Shown here: piece after piece, positions 1 to 7,194 of the stretch | How the letters are laid out: the number at the start of each line of letters is the position of its first letter | Numbering within the stretch: the stretch's first letter is position 1 | Origin: Pseudomonadota bacterium | GTDB lineage: Bacteria; Desulfobacterota; Desulfobulbia; Desulfobulbales; Desulfobulbaceae | Assembly: GCA_009782165.1 (NCBI GenBank) | Contig: WQUH01000064.1 | Location: 1-7,388, forward strand | Length of the DNA stretch: 7,388 nucleotides | Reading direction: 5' to 3' | The notes under the pieces: generated by a model | Databases searched by the model: none | What the model was told of the DNA's origin: nothing | The model's input: only the letters and a program-made list of their open reading frames with translations | Translations under genes and position numbers: made by a program

Positions 1-790
1 TGGATTCAAAGATGCCCAGGATCAGGCCGCCGAAAATGGCGCCGATGGTCGATCCCAGCCCGCCCAGGATGGTGATGACAAAGGCGATCAGGGTAAACTG
101 TCCGCCCAGGGAAGGGAACAGGTAATAGATAGGGATGAACAGACAGCCGGCCGCGCCGACCAGGGCCGCCCCCAGGCCAAAGGTGACCACGCGCATGCGC
201 TTGACGTTGACCCCCATCAACAGGGCCGCATCCAGGTCTTGCGCCGTGGCGCGGATGGATTTGCCCGCATCGGTTTTGGCCAGAAAAAACCACAGGGCAG
301 TGGTGATGACCACCGCCAGGACAAAGGACACGGTCCACGGCACCGACAGCGACAGATCGATGGGGGCATCGTGCCAGAGATCGGAAAGATACCAGGCGCT
401 GGTGCCGTAGCTGACCGGGGTGGAGCGATAGTTGGAGGTGAAGAGAATGGTGGCCAGGTTTGCCAGCACCATGCCGATGCCCACGGTCAGAATCACCTGA
501 TTTTCCGGCAGGATGGAATCCACCTTCAGCACCGGGTTGATCAGGAACTTTTGGATGAAGATGCCCAGCACAAACAGGAGCGGGATGGCGATAAAGACGG
601 ACAGGTACGGATCGATGCCAAACAGGGTGAACATCCAGAAGGCGATGTACATGCCCACCATCATCAGTTCGCCATGGGCAAGGTTGATGATCTTCATCAC
701 GCCCATGATCAGCGTCATGCCGATGCCGATCAGCGCATACAGGCCGCCGAGCAGCACTCCGGCAATGAGCGTTTGTAAAAAACTTTCCAT
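1..790 (-). CDS. livH: LivH-type branched-chain amino acid ABC transporter permease, C-terminus cut by window edge
   Basis: This is one of the two inner-membrane channel subunits of a LIV/HAAT-family ABC importer. It would pass leucine, isoleucine, valine or a related compound from the periplasmic binding protein to the cytoplasm. The frame stays open from the ATG at 790 to the left edge, giving 263 residues (MESFLQTLIAGVLLGGLYAL...). LivH is usually about 290-310 residues, so roughly 30-40 are missing. Seen directly: the family signature NLAHGELMMVGMY at residues 36-48, the cytoplasmic loop RATAQDLDAALLMGVNVKRM at about 180-199, which is where the ATPase docks, and the glycine-rich GGLGSTIGAIFGG near residues 243-255. 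Hydrophobic helices run throughout. AGGA lies five bases before the ATG. The binding-protein gene is upstream, separated by a terminator. LivM and the ATPases LivG and LivF probably follow beyond the edge. The substrate cannot be read from the sequence. Confidence 0.95.
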   Translation of the reverse strand, partial: MESFLQTLIAGVLLGGLYALIGIGMTLIMGVMKIINLAHGELMMVGMYIAFWMFTLFGIDPYLSVFIAIPLLFVLGIFIQKFLINPVLKVDSILPENQVILTVGIGMVLANLATILFTSNYRSTPVSYGTSAWYLSDLWHDAPIDLSLSVPWTVSFVLAVVITTALWFFLAKTDAGKSIRATAQDLDAALLMGVNVKRMRVVTFGLGAALVGAAGCLFIPIYYLFPSLGGQFTLIAFVITILGGLGSTIGAIFGGLILGIFES

Positions 791-850
791 AGTCGTCCTA
801 TTTTTCTGGAGAATGAGGGATACACCTGCCGACGCTGTTCAGCCGAAAAT

Positions 851-904
851 AAAAAAACCTCCGATTTCGTGAAGCGCGCTCAGGATCACGAAATCGGAGG
901 CTTC
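851..904 (-). terminator. Rho-independent terminator between binding protein and permease
   Basis: A perfect 14-bp inverted repeat (858-871 with 887-900; arm CCTCCGATTTCGTG on the minus strand) encloses a 15-base loop. On the minus strand it is followed directly by seven T residues (857-851). Bases 901-904 can add two G-T and two A-T pairs with the T tract. It stands about 50 bases after the stop of the binding-protein gene and about 60 bases before the livH start. It should therefore end most binding-protein transcripts and let only some polymerase read through into the membrane components. The loop contains the self-complementary octamer AGCGCGCT. The plus-strand side has no T tract, so the terminator is one-directional. 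Confidence 0.9.
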
Positions 905-952
905 ACAAGTATCTGTTCAAGTCACGTCGCCCACATGATGCAAGGGGCTGCG

Positions 953-2149
953 TTACTTCCTGTCTCTCCACCTGGGAATGGGGAAGACATATTTGGTGCT
1001 GGCGGCGCTTTCCGGCCAGATGGTCTCATGTTTGCCCTTGAGAACCTGCAACACCAGCGTTTCCATGAAGTTCTGATTCTGGTAGCCATCCTTGTCTTCA
1101 AAATGGATGGGGCCAAAGGCCGTCATCAACTTGGTGGCCTTCATCGACGTCCGCAGATCGGCCGGATCCATGCTTTTTGACCGCTCGATGGCATCTTTGA
1201 CGATATACAGCGCGGAATAGGCTTCCGCCGCATGGTAGCCCGCCTCTTCGTTGTATTTGGCTTTATAGTTTTCGGCGAATTCCCTGGCGCCCGCATATTT
1301 GACCTGGGGGCTCCACAGGGTGGCCACCACCACGTATTCAGCGGCATCCTTGGCGGTGTGGATGAATTCGGGCAGGGCATGTCCGGCGCCGCCGCCGGCA
1401 AAGAGTTTGGCGTCGATGCGCAGCTCTTTGATCTGGTTCATCAAGAGGGAGGCATCCATGACGTAGGACACCATGTAAATGACATCGGGTTTCAAGTCCT
1501 TGACCTTGGTCAGGATGGGTTTGAAATCCACCGCGCCCTTTTCATATTTTTCTTTTAACAGCACCTTGATGCCGTTTTTCTCGGCGGTCTTTTCCATTTC
1601 CACCGCGCCGGAGGTGCCGAAATCCGAATTTTCATGCAGAATGGCGACGGAAGTGGGCTTGACCACCTGGTTGAGAAAAGAAATCATGCCGGCTGGATAG
1701 TAGGCGTTGGTGGGGTTCAGCCGGAATACATAGTCGTAGTTCTGCTGGGTGATGGAATCATCGGCGCCGGTCACCACCAGATAGGGGGTTTTTCTTTCGT
1801 TGGCCACCGCGGCAATGGCCTTGGAACAGGCGGAGCTGTATTCACCGACCAGAATCGGCTGTTTTTTGACATCGATGAGTTTTTCGGCTATGGCGCGGGA
1901 GATTTCCGGCTTGCCCTGGCTGTCCTCAAAGAAGAGCATCACGGTCTTGCCCTTGATCCCGCCCTTGGCGTTGATCTCATCTTTCGCGATTTGGTAGGCG
2001 CGCATTTCCATCTCACCAAACTTGGCCTGCGGCCCGGTGAGCGGCAAAGGAATCCCCAACTCCAGGTTCTCGGCCGCGGCCAGGCCGAACCAGGCGGTTC
2101 CCAAGACAATTGACGACATAGTGAACAGGATCGCCGACCAGCGTTTCAT
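953..2149 (-). CDS. livJ: Periplasmic branched-chain amino acid-type substrate-binding protein (LivJ/LivK-like)
   Basis: This is a 398-residue periplasmic solute-binding protein of the Peripla_BP_6 / HAAT family, which captures an amino acid-like ligand for the LivH-type permease encoded downstream. The N-terminus is a clear Sec signal peptide: MKRW, a hydrophobic core, then LAAA at 23-26, with cleavage likely before E27. The mature protein opens with LELGIPLPLTGPQAKFGE, the usual first strand and loop of the family. The stretch GEYSSACSKAIA (102-113), ahead of LVVTGADDSI, matches the ligand-binding loop region. ENSDFG (173-178) and YHAAEAYSAL (305-314) are typical of the second lobe. The C-terminus ends in a family-like FPIPRWRDRK. 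The length is normal. GGAGG seven bases upstream fixes the ATG at 2149. The family also binds urea, amides and aromatic compounds, so leucine-type specificity is only inferred from the neighbouring livH, and the livJ/livK choice is arbitrary. Confidence 0.93.
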   Translation of the reverse strand: MKRWSAILFTMSSIVLGTAWFGLAAAENLELGIPLPLTGPQAKFGEMEMRAYQIAKDEINAKGGIKGKTVMLFFEDSQGKPEISRAIAEKLIDVKKQPILVGEYSSACSKAIAAVANERKTPYLVVTGADDSITQQNYDYVFRLNPTNAYYPAGMISFLNQVVKPTSVAILHENSDFGTSGAVEMEKTAEKNGIKVLLKEKYEKGAVDFKPILTKVKDLKPDVIYMVSYVMDASLLMNQIKELRIDAKLFAGGGAGHALPEFIHTAKDAAEYVVVATLWSPQVKYAGAREFAENYKAKYNEEAGYHAAEAYSALYIVKDAIERSKSMDPADLRTSMKATKLMTAFGPIHFEDKDGYQNQNFMETLVLQVLKGKHETIWPESAASTKYVFPIPRWRDRK

Positions 2150-2156
2150 ACTCCAT

Positions 2157-2161
2157 CCTCC
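2157..2161 (-). promoter_or_regulatory. Strong ribosome binding site of the binding-protein gene
   Basis: On the minus strand GGAGG (inside GGGAGGA) lies seven bases before the ATG at 2149. This is the best Shine-Dalgarno match in the window and fits high expression of a periplasmic binding protein. An overlapping ATG at 2156 is out of frame and can be ignored. Confidence 0.85.
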
Positions 2162-2214
2162 CAGTTGATTTTTGGCAGGGACACCCCCCGGCTATCCCTG
2201 CATCCGCTCGTAGG

Positions 2215-2239
2215 AAAAAATACATATACAAAAAATACA
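2215..2239 (-). repeat. AT-rich direct repeat in the leader of the binding-protein gene
   Basis: The 10-mer AAAAAATACA (plus strand) occurs twice, at 2215-2224 and 2230-2239, with a period of 15 bases. It sits in an AT-rich island inside an otherwise GC-rich spacer, about 65-90 bases upstream of the start codon. On the minus strand it reads as two TGTATTTTTT units. It could be part of an upstream promoter or a protein-binding site. No good promoter pair could be aligned to it. Confidence 0.45.
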
Positions 2240-2290
2240 ACGCGCCGGAGCCCTGCCTCCAGTGGTGCTGAAGAGGCGTTTCTCCGCCGG

Positions 2291-2320
2291 ATTGTACAAG
2301 CAGAAGTAGCAAAATTTTGC
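2291..2320 (-). promoter_or_regulatory. Candidate promoter/operator region upstream of the binding-protein gene
   Basis: The spacer 2150-2387 must hold any independent promoter for the binding-protein gene. The best -10-like hexamer found on the minus strand is TACAAT (2296-2291), without a convincing -35 element at the right distance. Just upstream of it is a perfect 12-base palindrome, GCAAAATTTTGC (2309-2320), placed where a regulator could cover the -35 region. Both are short motifs and could be chance. Confidence 0.25.
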
Positions 2321-2336
2321 CATAAATACAAGGGGG

Positions 2337-2388
2337 AAAAAGGGAGCGCCGACCTGGGGCGGCCAGCGGCGGTGGAACGGCCCCTGGT
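2337..2388 (-). terminator. Weak candidate terminator after the GH26 gene
   Basis: Directly after the GH26 stop codon the minus strand can form a GC-rich stem between 2380-2388 and 2352-2360. It has nine pairs with one A-A mismatch and a 19-base loop that is itself GC-rich. Five T residues follow at 2341-2337, but about ten bases beyond the stem, so this is not a canonical intrinsic terminator. A shorter alternative stem (2360-2363 with 2348-2351) lies closer to the T run. It would separate the polysaccharide pair from the transporter genes. Confidence 0.4.
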
Positions 2389-3545
2389 CAGGGTTTCGGC
2401 GCCTGCGGTTCGAACTGCGGCCGGCCGATCCAGAGCGGGGAAGCGATGCCGGCCCGGTAGGCTTGCAAAGCCTCGGGTGAGGAGTTGATCCGGAGGTTGC
2501 TGAAGCTGCCGTCGGTGTTTTCCCACCGTTCATGCCAATAGACGGCCAGCCGCACCCGCGGATATTTGTCGGGCAGATCGCGCAGGGCTGTGGCAATGAA
2601 GCCGGCCTTGTCGCCGGGCGGAAATTCGCCCACCCCCCATTCCGCGATAAACACCGGTTTGTTCGGGTCTAAAGCGCAAATTTCGGCATAGGGCCCGGCC
2701 ATCATCTTGTTGAATTCGGCCCATCCTTCGGCACGATCCATCTTGCCGTAGACGCTCAGACCGAGCCAGTCGACGTAATCCGCGCCGGGGTAATAGTTGC
2801 CCTTCCGGTTCCAGGAGGCTGTGCGCGGCGAGCTGAAATTGTTGACATGAAAGCCCCAGAGGATGTTGGTCGCCTTCCGGGCCCGGACCCGGTCGACCAC
2901 GTATCGGTAGGCCCGTTTGTACAGTTCCGGTCCCTCGTACAGCGGCTGGCCGTCCTTGCGGCCGATCACCTCGCCGCCGCCGTAGAAGATGCCGGACCAG
3001 GGAAACCAGGTGCCGTTCATTTCCAGGCCCCAGGCGACCAGCAGCGGTTTGCCGTATTGACGCGCCGCATCGGCCCAGTCATCGATGTACCTGTCCCACT
3101 TGCCGGCGAGGATCTCTCGCAGGCTGAAGCGGTCCGGGCCTCGGTCCAGGCCTATCCTTTCAACGTAGGGTTTGTCCCAGGGCGACCAGTAGAGCAGGGG
3201 CACGGCGCCGTAGTCCGTGATGATGCGCACGTTTTTCTCCGGGAAGGCCTGGTCGCCCCAGAAATTGCCGCAGGCCACCACGGCCAGCGGTTTGCCGGCG
3301 AGCTGCTCAAAGGCGGTGAGCGCATCGTAGGTCACCCGGGACTCGCCCTCGCCAAAATCGATATAGGCGCCGGTATAGGCCCCATTTTGAGGCATGGCCA
3401 GGGTGTGCGGGCCTTCGATCGCCTTTGGATCTGTTTCCCTTGTTTCGCCCTGGTCGCGGCAGGCGGCGCCAACAAACAACTGGAACACCAGGATCGAGAT
3501 GCACAGTATCCGCGCCCGCAGAGGAGAGATCGATAAATGGTTCAT
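2388..3545 (-). CDS. Lipoprotein glycoside hydrolase of family GH26 (beta-mannanase-like)
   Basis: This 385-residue lipoprotein has a GH26 (clan GH-A) TIM-barrel domain. Family members cleave beta-mannans, mixed glucans or beta-1,3-xylans. The N-terminus has basic residues R10 and R12, a hydrophobic core and the lipobox VGAAC with Cys29. Arg at +2 gives no inner-membrane retention signal, so the outer membrane is likely. Seen directly: GLEMNGTWFPWSG around the presumed acid/base Glu175, and PVFIAEWGVGE with the presumed nucleophile Glu302. WGFHVNN (230-236), DWLGLSVYG (259-267) and YWHERWENTD (336-345) are barrel-strand motifs. The residue before Glu175 is Leu, where family members usually carry His. 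The start at 3545 is chosen because it gives the signal sequence directly; the frame is open upstream, but only inside the preceding gene. No Shine-Dalgarno is visible, and the gap to that gene is 17 bases, which suggests translational coupling. Its role is probably trimming or release of the polymer made by the upstream synthase (inference). Confidence 0.85.
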   Translation of the reverse strand: MNHLSISPLRARILCISILVFQLFVGAACRDQGETRETDPKAIEGPHTLAMPQNGAYTGAYIDFGEGESRVTYDALTAFEQLAGKPLAVVACGNFWGDQAFPEKNVRIITDYGAVPLLYWSPWDKPYVERIGLDRGPDRFSLREILAGKWDRYIDDWADAARQYGKPLLVAWGLEMNGTWFPWSGIFYGGGEVIGRKDGQPLYEGPELYKRAYRYVVDRVRARKATNILWGFHVNNFSSPRTASWNRKGNYYPGADYVDWLGLSVYGKMDRAEGWAEFNKMMAGPYAEICALDPNKPVFIAEWGVGEFPPGDKAGFIATALRDLPDKYPRVRLAVYWHERWENTDGSFSNLRINSSPEALQAYRAGIASPLWIGRPQFEPQAPKP

Positions 3546-3562
3546 GGTCGGGTCATGGGTTA

Positions 3563-6500
3563 TCAGGCTTGGTAGGGAACCGATGCGGTCCGGTCGAGCT
3601 TGCCCCAGCCGACCCACACGCCCTTGAGGGCCCTGAGGATCGCCCGGATGACCACGATATTGAGCACAGGCCGGTAGACGAACCGCATCGGCAGCACCAG
3701 CCAGGTCTGGCGCAGGGGTTCGCGCTCCACCAGGCAGGCGACCATCGCCAGCGCCAGGTCGGTGGCAAGGAAGACGAGGAAGTAGAGATAGAGCATCGAG
3801 TTGGTCGGGCTCATGACCAGGGAGCACAGGAGGATCAGGTCGATGATCGAGCCGAGGGCCACTAAAAAGATGTTGAAAAACCAGGCGCTGGGCAGACTGA
3901 ACCAGCCAAGGGCCGGATAGCGGGGATTGAACAGCAGATCGCGGTGTTTCCACAGGCATTGGAGGGTGCCGAAGGCCCAGCGGAACCGCTGTCTGGCAAA
4001 GGCCCGCACCGTTTCCGGCGCCTCGGTCCAGGCAATGGCTTGCGACGCATAGCGCACGATGGCGCCGCTTTTGTGCAGGGCCAGGGTCAGATCGGTGTCC
4101 TCGGCCAGGGTTTCGGTGCTGATGCCGCCGGCGGCCTGCACGGCGCTGACCCGGAAGGCGCTGACCGCGCCGGGCGCCACGGTGATGCAGTTCAGCCGGT
4201 GGTAGGCCCGGCGGTCGAGATTGAAGCCGCAGGTGTACTCCAGGGATTGAAAACGGGCGATCAGGGTTTTGGGGTTGCCGACCCTGGCCCGGCCGGAAAC
4301 CGCGCCCACCGCCGGATCGGCAAACGGCTGCACGAGCTGGCCGATGGTCTGCGGAGTGAACTGGGTGTCGGCATCCAGAGTGACCACCAGGGCATGGCTG
4401 AGGGTTCGCATGCCGTTGCGCAGGGCCATGGCCTTGCCGAGGTTGGTCTGACAGACCAGCCGGATGCGCGGCTCCGCCTCGGCCATGGCGTCGACAATCG
4501 CGGCGGTGGCGTCACGGGAACCGTCATCGACCACCACCACTTCCATGGGGCCGGGATAGTCGGTCTTGAGCACCGAACGAAGGGTGTCGCGAATGACCTT
4601 TTCCTCGTTGTAGGCGGCGATCAGCACGCTGACCGGCGGACAGAACGCCTCGTCGCCAGCGCGCTTGCCCTCGCTGTCCCAGCGGCTGCGGATGGCCAGC
4701 CAGGAGATAACCAGGGTCCGCGCCACGGTCAGACCGGTGGCCAGGATCATGAAGGCCCAGAAAAAATTGGTCAACTGGTGGATGGCGATAAAGCCGTTTT
4801 CACTGATGATCCGGATGAACGATTGCTGATTGACCGGCACGGCCGGCATGAGCTGCGCCGCCGGTATGGAGAGCAGGTCGGGCAGGGGCAGGATCCGGTC
4901 GCCGCGGGCGATGAGGTAGTCGATGATCCGCGGCAGCGCCGCCACGGTCTGGCTGCGGTCGCCGCCGGCATCGTGGAGCAGGACCACGTTGCCGCCGCGC
5001 ATCCGGTCGTGCCGCACCCGTTCGAGCATGGCCTCGACCCCGGGCCGGTCCCAATCCTCCGGATCGATGTCTTCGGTCACGGTGAGATAACCCATGTCCT
5101 GCGCCAACTCGACCGGGGCCAGTTCTTCCTGTTCGTGGGGATTGGTGTCGGCGTTGTAGGGCGGGCGGAACAGGACGGTGGAATGGCCGGTGATCGATTC
5201 GAGCAGCCGCTGGGTGGCGTTGTATTCCAGATGGGCGCGTTCCTCGGAAACTTCGGCGATGTTGGGATGCGTGTAGGTGTGGACGCCGATCATGTGGCCT
5301 TCGGCGAGGATTCTTCGCACGACATTGGGATACTTTTCCATGTTGGCGCCGATCATGAAAAAGGTGGCCTTGACGTTTTTTTCCTTGAGGATATCGAGGA
5401 TTTGGGGCGTCCATTTGGCATCCGGCCCGTCGTCGAAGGTGATGGCCACCCCGTCGCCAGCGCCCTGACCCTGGTGCAACACCGTCAGATAACTGGGAAA
5501 TGTGTCGTAGGCTGCGGTCAGCATCGCGCCGGGGGCGGCTTTGGCATCGACCAGGATGCGGCGCGAACCGCTGCCCCGTTCGCTGGCAATGTTGATCAGG
5601 TTGCCGTGGCCGATCTGGGCGATGGTGTCGCCGGGCTTGATGGTCTCGAGCCGCGCCAGTTGGTCGCGGGACGGAACGCGGTCAAAGTCGAAGGTCAGGG
5701 CATCCCAGACGGCCGGGTCTTCAGTCCCCAGCCTGTTGATGGCAATGCCGCCGACCTGCCGGGCGCGGGCCGCCGTCAGTTGATTGAGGAAGGTGATGGC
5801 GTCGAGAAACCAGACGGTATGGACGGTTTGGCCTGTTTGGTAGGCAAAATGGGGATTCAGGGAGGTCCGACCGAACGCGCAGGAGTTTTGCGACGAGAGT
5901 TTCGCCCGGCTCATGACATCGGCGAAACTGAGGGATTCCGCGGGTTTTTTGTCGTCGGTCCACTCGTAGCCATAGGAGCCGAGCGAGATGATCCATTGGC
6001 CGGGAGCGCCGTAATCACCGACCAGGGTCGACAGCCAGCCGTCGAAAAATGCACGCGAGGCGATCGGACCGGGTTTGTCGGCTTCGGCGTGCTCGTCATG
6101 GAGCATGGCGATGAAGTGATCGACAAAGCCGGAGAGCCGGTCGAGATCGTACATGTTCAGATCCCGCCCTGGCGGGACGCAGAGCCACAACTCCAGATGG
6201 GCGCGGTGCAGGGCGGCGGCGATTTTGCCGAGAAAGACGCTCATGTTGTCGCGGTAGCTGGGATCGATCTGCTGCCAGTCGAACACCACCCCGCCAGCAT
6301 GCATGCCGGCAAGGGTTTCGACCAGATGGGCGATAAACTGCGCCTGCCGCTCGGCCGAGCCGTTGATGAGGGATTCCACCGCCTCGGCCATCCAGACGTC
6401 ATCCGCACCCAGGTTGGTGAGCAGGGGCATCAGGGTCACGCCCTGTTCCTGGAGCAGGTCGATCACCTGCTGGTCGGGTGTCGATTGCAGCCTGCCGACC

Positions 6501-7030
6501 TCGGTATCGAAGGTCAGCCAATCCGGACACAGGTGGGTGAGTTTATCCACGTTTTCCTTGAGCGAATCCAGGCTGTCCGGATCCCAGCCCGCATAAAATC
6601 CCAGCCGGATTTCGTGGGACCGGGCTGTCGGCGCGAGTACGGCCGGCTTGCCGCGCTGGGTGGACGACGGATGATGGCGCGGACCGACCGCGGTCTGTCC
6701 GGTTTTGCTCTCCTTGTGCTTCTTGGTATAGTTCAGCCACAGAGGTTTGGGCTGATCCTGTCCCGGCAACGATTCCACAGCCTGCTGGACCTTGTCGGCC
6801 CGCATCAGTTGCTCCGCCGTCGGTGGTGCGGAGAACTGCGAAGGCAGAACCAGGGTCTGAATAAAGAGGATAACGGCGATGAAAACGAGCAGACCAGCCG
6901 CGAACATCACCCGACGGAACCTGGGCCAGCGTTTGCCGCGCCGGTCGAGGAAGACAAAAGATTCCCGGTCAGCGGCATTGTCCGCGGCAGCGGGAGGGGC
7001 GGATTCGTGGTCCAGGGGTGGTTGACTCAT
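3563..7030 (-). CDS. Trifunctional GH18-like / NodB deacetylase / family 2 glycosyltransferase membrane protein
   Basis: This 1155-residue inner-membrane protein probably makes and modifies an extracellular polysaccharide. The order is: a cytoplasmic N-tail ending in RRGKRWPRFRR; TM1 about 41-62; a polar linker to about 139; a GH18-like barrel about 140-450 ending in GGIAINRLGTEDPAVW; and a small beta region about 455-525. The NodB deacetylase (about 525-720) carries TFDDGPD 531-537, HTYTH 584-588, RPPY 622-625, DPEDW 656-660 and LLHD 684-687, a complete metal and catalytic set. TM2 is about 755-779. The cytoplasmic GT2 domain (about 797-1030) carries VDDGS 834-838, DAD 886-888, EDTD 977-980 and QRFRW 1014-1018, all typical of processive synthases such as PgaC. 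Three or so further helices lie about 1042-1135. This topology puts GH18 and NodB in the periplasm and GT2 in the cytoplasm. GH18 has Gln253 in place of the catalytic Glu. The fusion type is known but uncharacterised; N-acetylglucosamine polymer is an inference. The ATG at 7030 lacks a clear Shine-Dalgarno. Confidence 0.93.
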   Translation of the reverse strand: MSQPPLDHESAPPAAADNAADRESFVFLDRRGKRWPRFRRVMFAAGLLVFIAVILFIQTLVLPSQFSAPPTAEQLMRADKVQQAVESLPGQDQPKPLWLNYTKKHKESKTGQTAVGPRHHPSSTQRGKPAVLAPTARSHEIRLGFYAGWDPDSLDSLKENVDKLTHLCPDWLTFDTEVGRLQSTPDQQVIDLLQEQGVTLMPLLTNLGADDVWMAEAVESLINGSAERQAQFIAHLVETLAGMHAGGVVFDWQQIDPSYRDNMSVFLGKIAAALHRAHLELWLCVPPGRDLNMYDLDRLSGFVDHFIAMLHDEHAEADKPGPIASRAFFDGWLSTLVGDYGAPGQWIISLGSYGYEWTDDKKPAESLSFADVMSRAKLSSQNSCAFGRTSLNPHFAYQTGQTVHTVWFLDAITFLNQLTAARARQVGGIAINRLGTEDPAVWDALTFDFDRVPSRDQLARLETIKPGDTIAQIGHGNLINIASERGSGSRRILVDAKAAPGAMLTAAYDTFPSYLTVLHQGQGAGDGVAITFDDGPDAKWTPQILDILKEKNVKATFFMIGANMEKYPNVVRRILAEGHMIGVHTYTHPNIAEVSEERAHLEYNATQRLLESITGHSTVLFRPPYNADTNPHEQEELAPVELAQDMGYLTVTEDIDPEDWDRPGVEAMLERVRHDRMRGGNVVLLHDAGGDRSQTVAALPRIIDYLIARGDRILPLPDLLSIPAAQLMPAVPVNQQSFIRIISENGFIAIHQLTNFFWAFMILATGLTVARTLVISWLAIRSRWDSEGKRAGDEAFCPPVSVLIAAYNEEKVIRDTLRSVLKTDYPGPMEVVVVDDGSRDATAAIVDAMAEAEPRIRLVCQTNLGKAMALRNGMRTLSHALVVTLDADTQFTPQTIGQLVQPFADPAVGAVSGRARVGNPKTLIARFQSLEYTCGFNLDRRAYHRLNCITVAPGAVSAFRVSAVQAAGGISTETLAEDTDLTLALHKSGAIVRYASQAIAWTEAPETVRAFARQRFRWAFGTLQCLWKHRDLLFNPRYPALGWFSLPSAWFFNIFLVALGSIIDLILLCSLVMSPTNSMLYLYFLVFLATDLALAMVACLVEREPLRQTWLVLPMRFVYRPVLNIVVIRAILRALKGVWVGWGKLDRTASVPYQA

Positions 7031-7087
7031 GACACAGGCAAGGAGAGTTTGGTTCTCGTATTTGTGTATTTTTGTCTATTCTCTCCC

Positions 7088-7185
7088 GACCGGGATCGTT
7101 TTTTCCTGTTTGTTTCGGTAGTTGCCGGCGGAATTGGTGCCGGCAACTACGCTGTGGGGCATGCCTGGGCAATAAATCCTCGGTC
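7088..7185 (-). promoter_or_regulatory. Structured leader region of the synthase mRNA
   Basis: Between the predicted promoter and the synthase start codon, the minus-strand RNA can fold into two nested stems. The inner hairpin is perfect: 12 bp, 7139-7150 with 7118-7129 (arm GTAGTTGCCGGC), with a nine-base loop. The outer stem pairs 7176-7185 (GACCGAGGAT) with 7088-7096 (ATCCCGGTC): nine pairs with one bulged A. An A-rich unpaired strand (about 7097-7117) joins them. There is no T run after either stem, so it is not a simple intrinsic terminator. A further possible pairing of GGAGAG (7081-7086) with CTCTCC (7042-7047) lies nearer the start. It resembles no riboswitch class I can name, and its function is unknown. 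Confidence 0.5.
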
Positions 7186-7194
7186 AGAAGGATA

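Noticed and set aside
135..872. Several plus-strand open frames opposite livH (135-410, 239-778, 513-872)
   Set aside because: The minus-strand LivH reading has the family signatures and continuous membrane helices. These frames have only low-complexity His/Asp/Gln-rich or Met/Pro-rich translations.
2146..2596. Short minus- and plus-strand open frames across the spacer upstream of the binding protein
   Set aside because: They overlap the real GH26 end or binding-protein start in other frames, lack ribosome sites and have Arg/Pro-rich translations without domain features.
2388..3959. A longer 523-codon version of the GH26 gene that overlaps the synthase by about 400 bases
   Set aside because: The extra 138 residues have no domain and are a shadow of the synthase C-terminus. 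Starting at 3545 gives a proper lipoprotein signal with Cys29.
7118..7150. The perfect 12-bp hairpin read as an intrinsic terminator for the upstream gene
   Set aside because: On the minus strand the stem is followed by CGAAACAAACAGG and not by a T run, and on the plus strand there is no T run after it either. It is kept as a leader structure.
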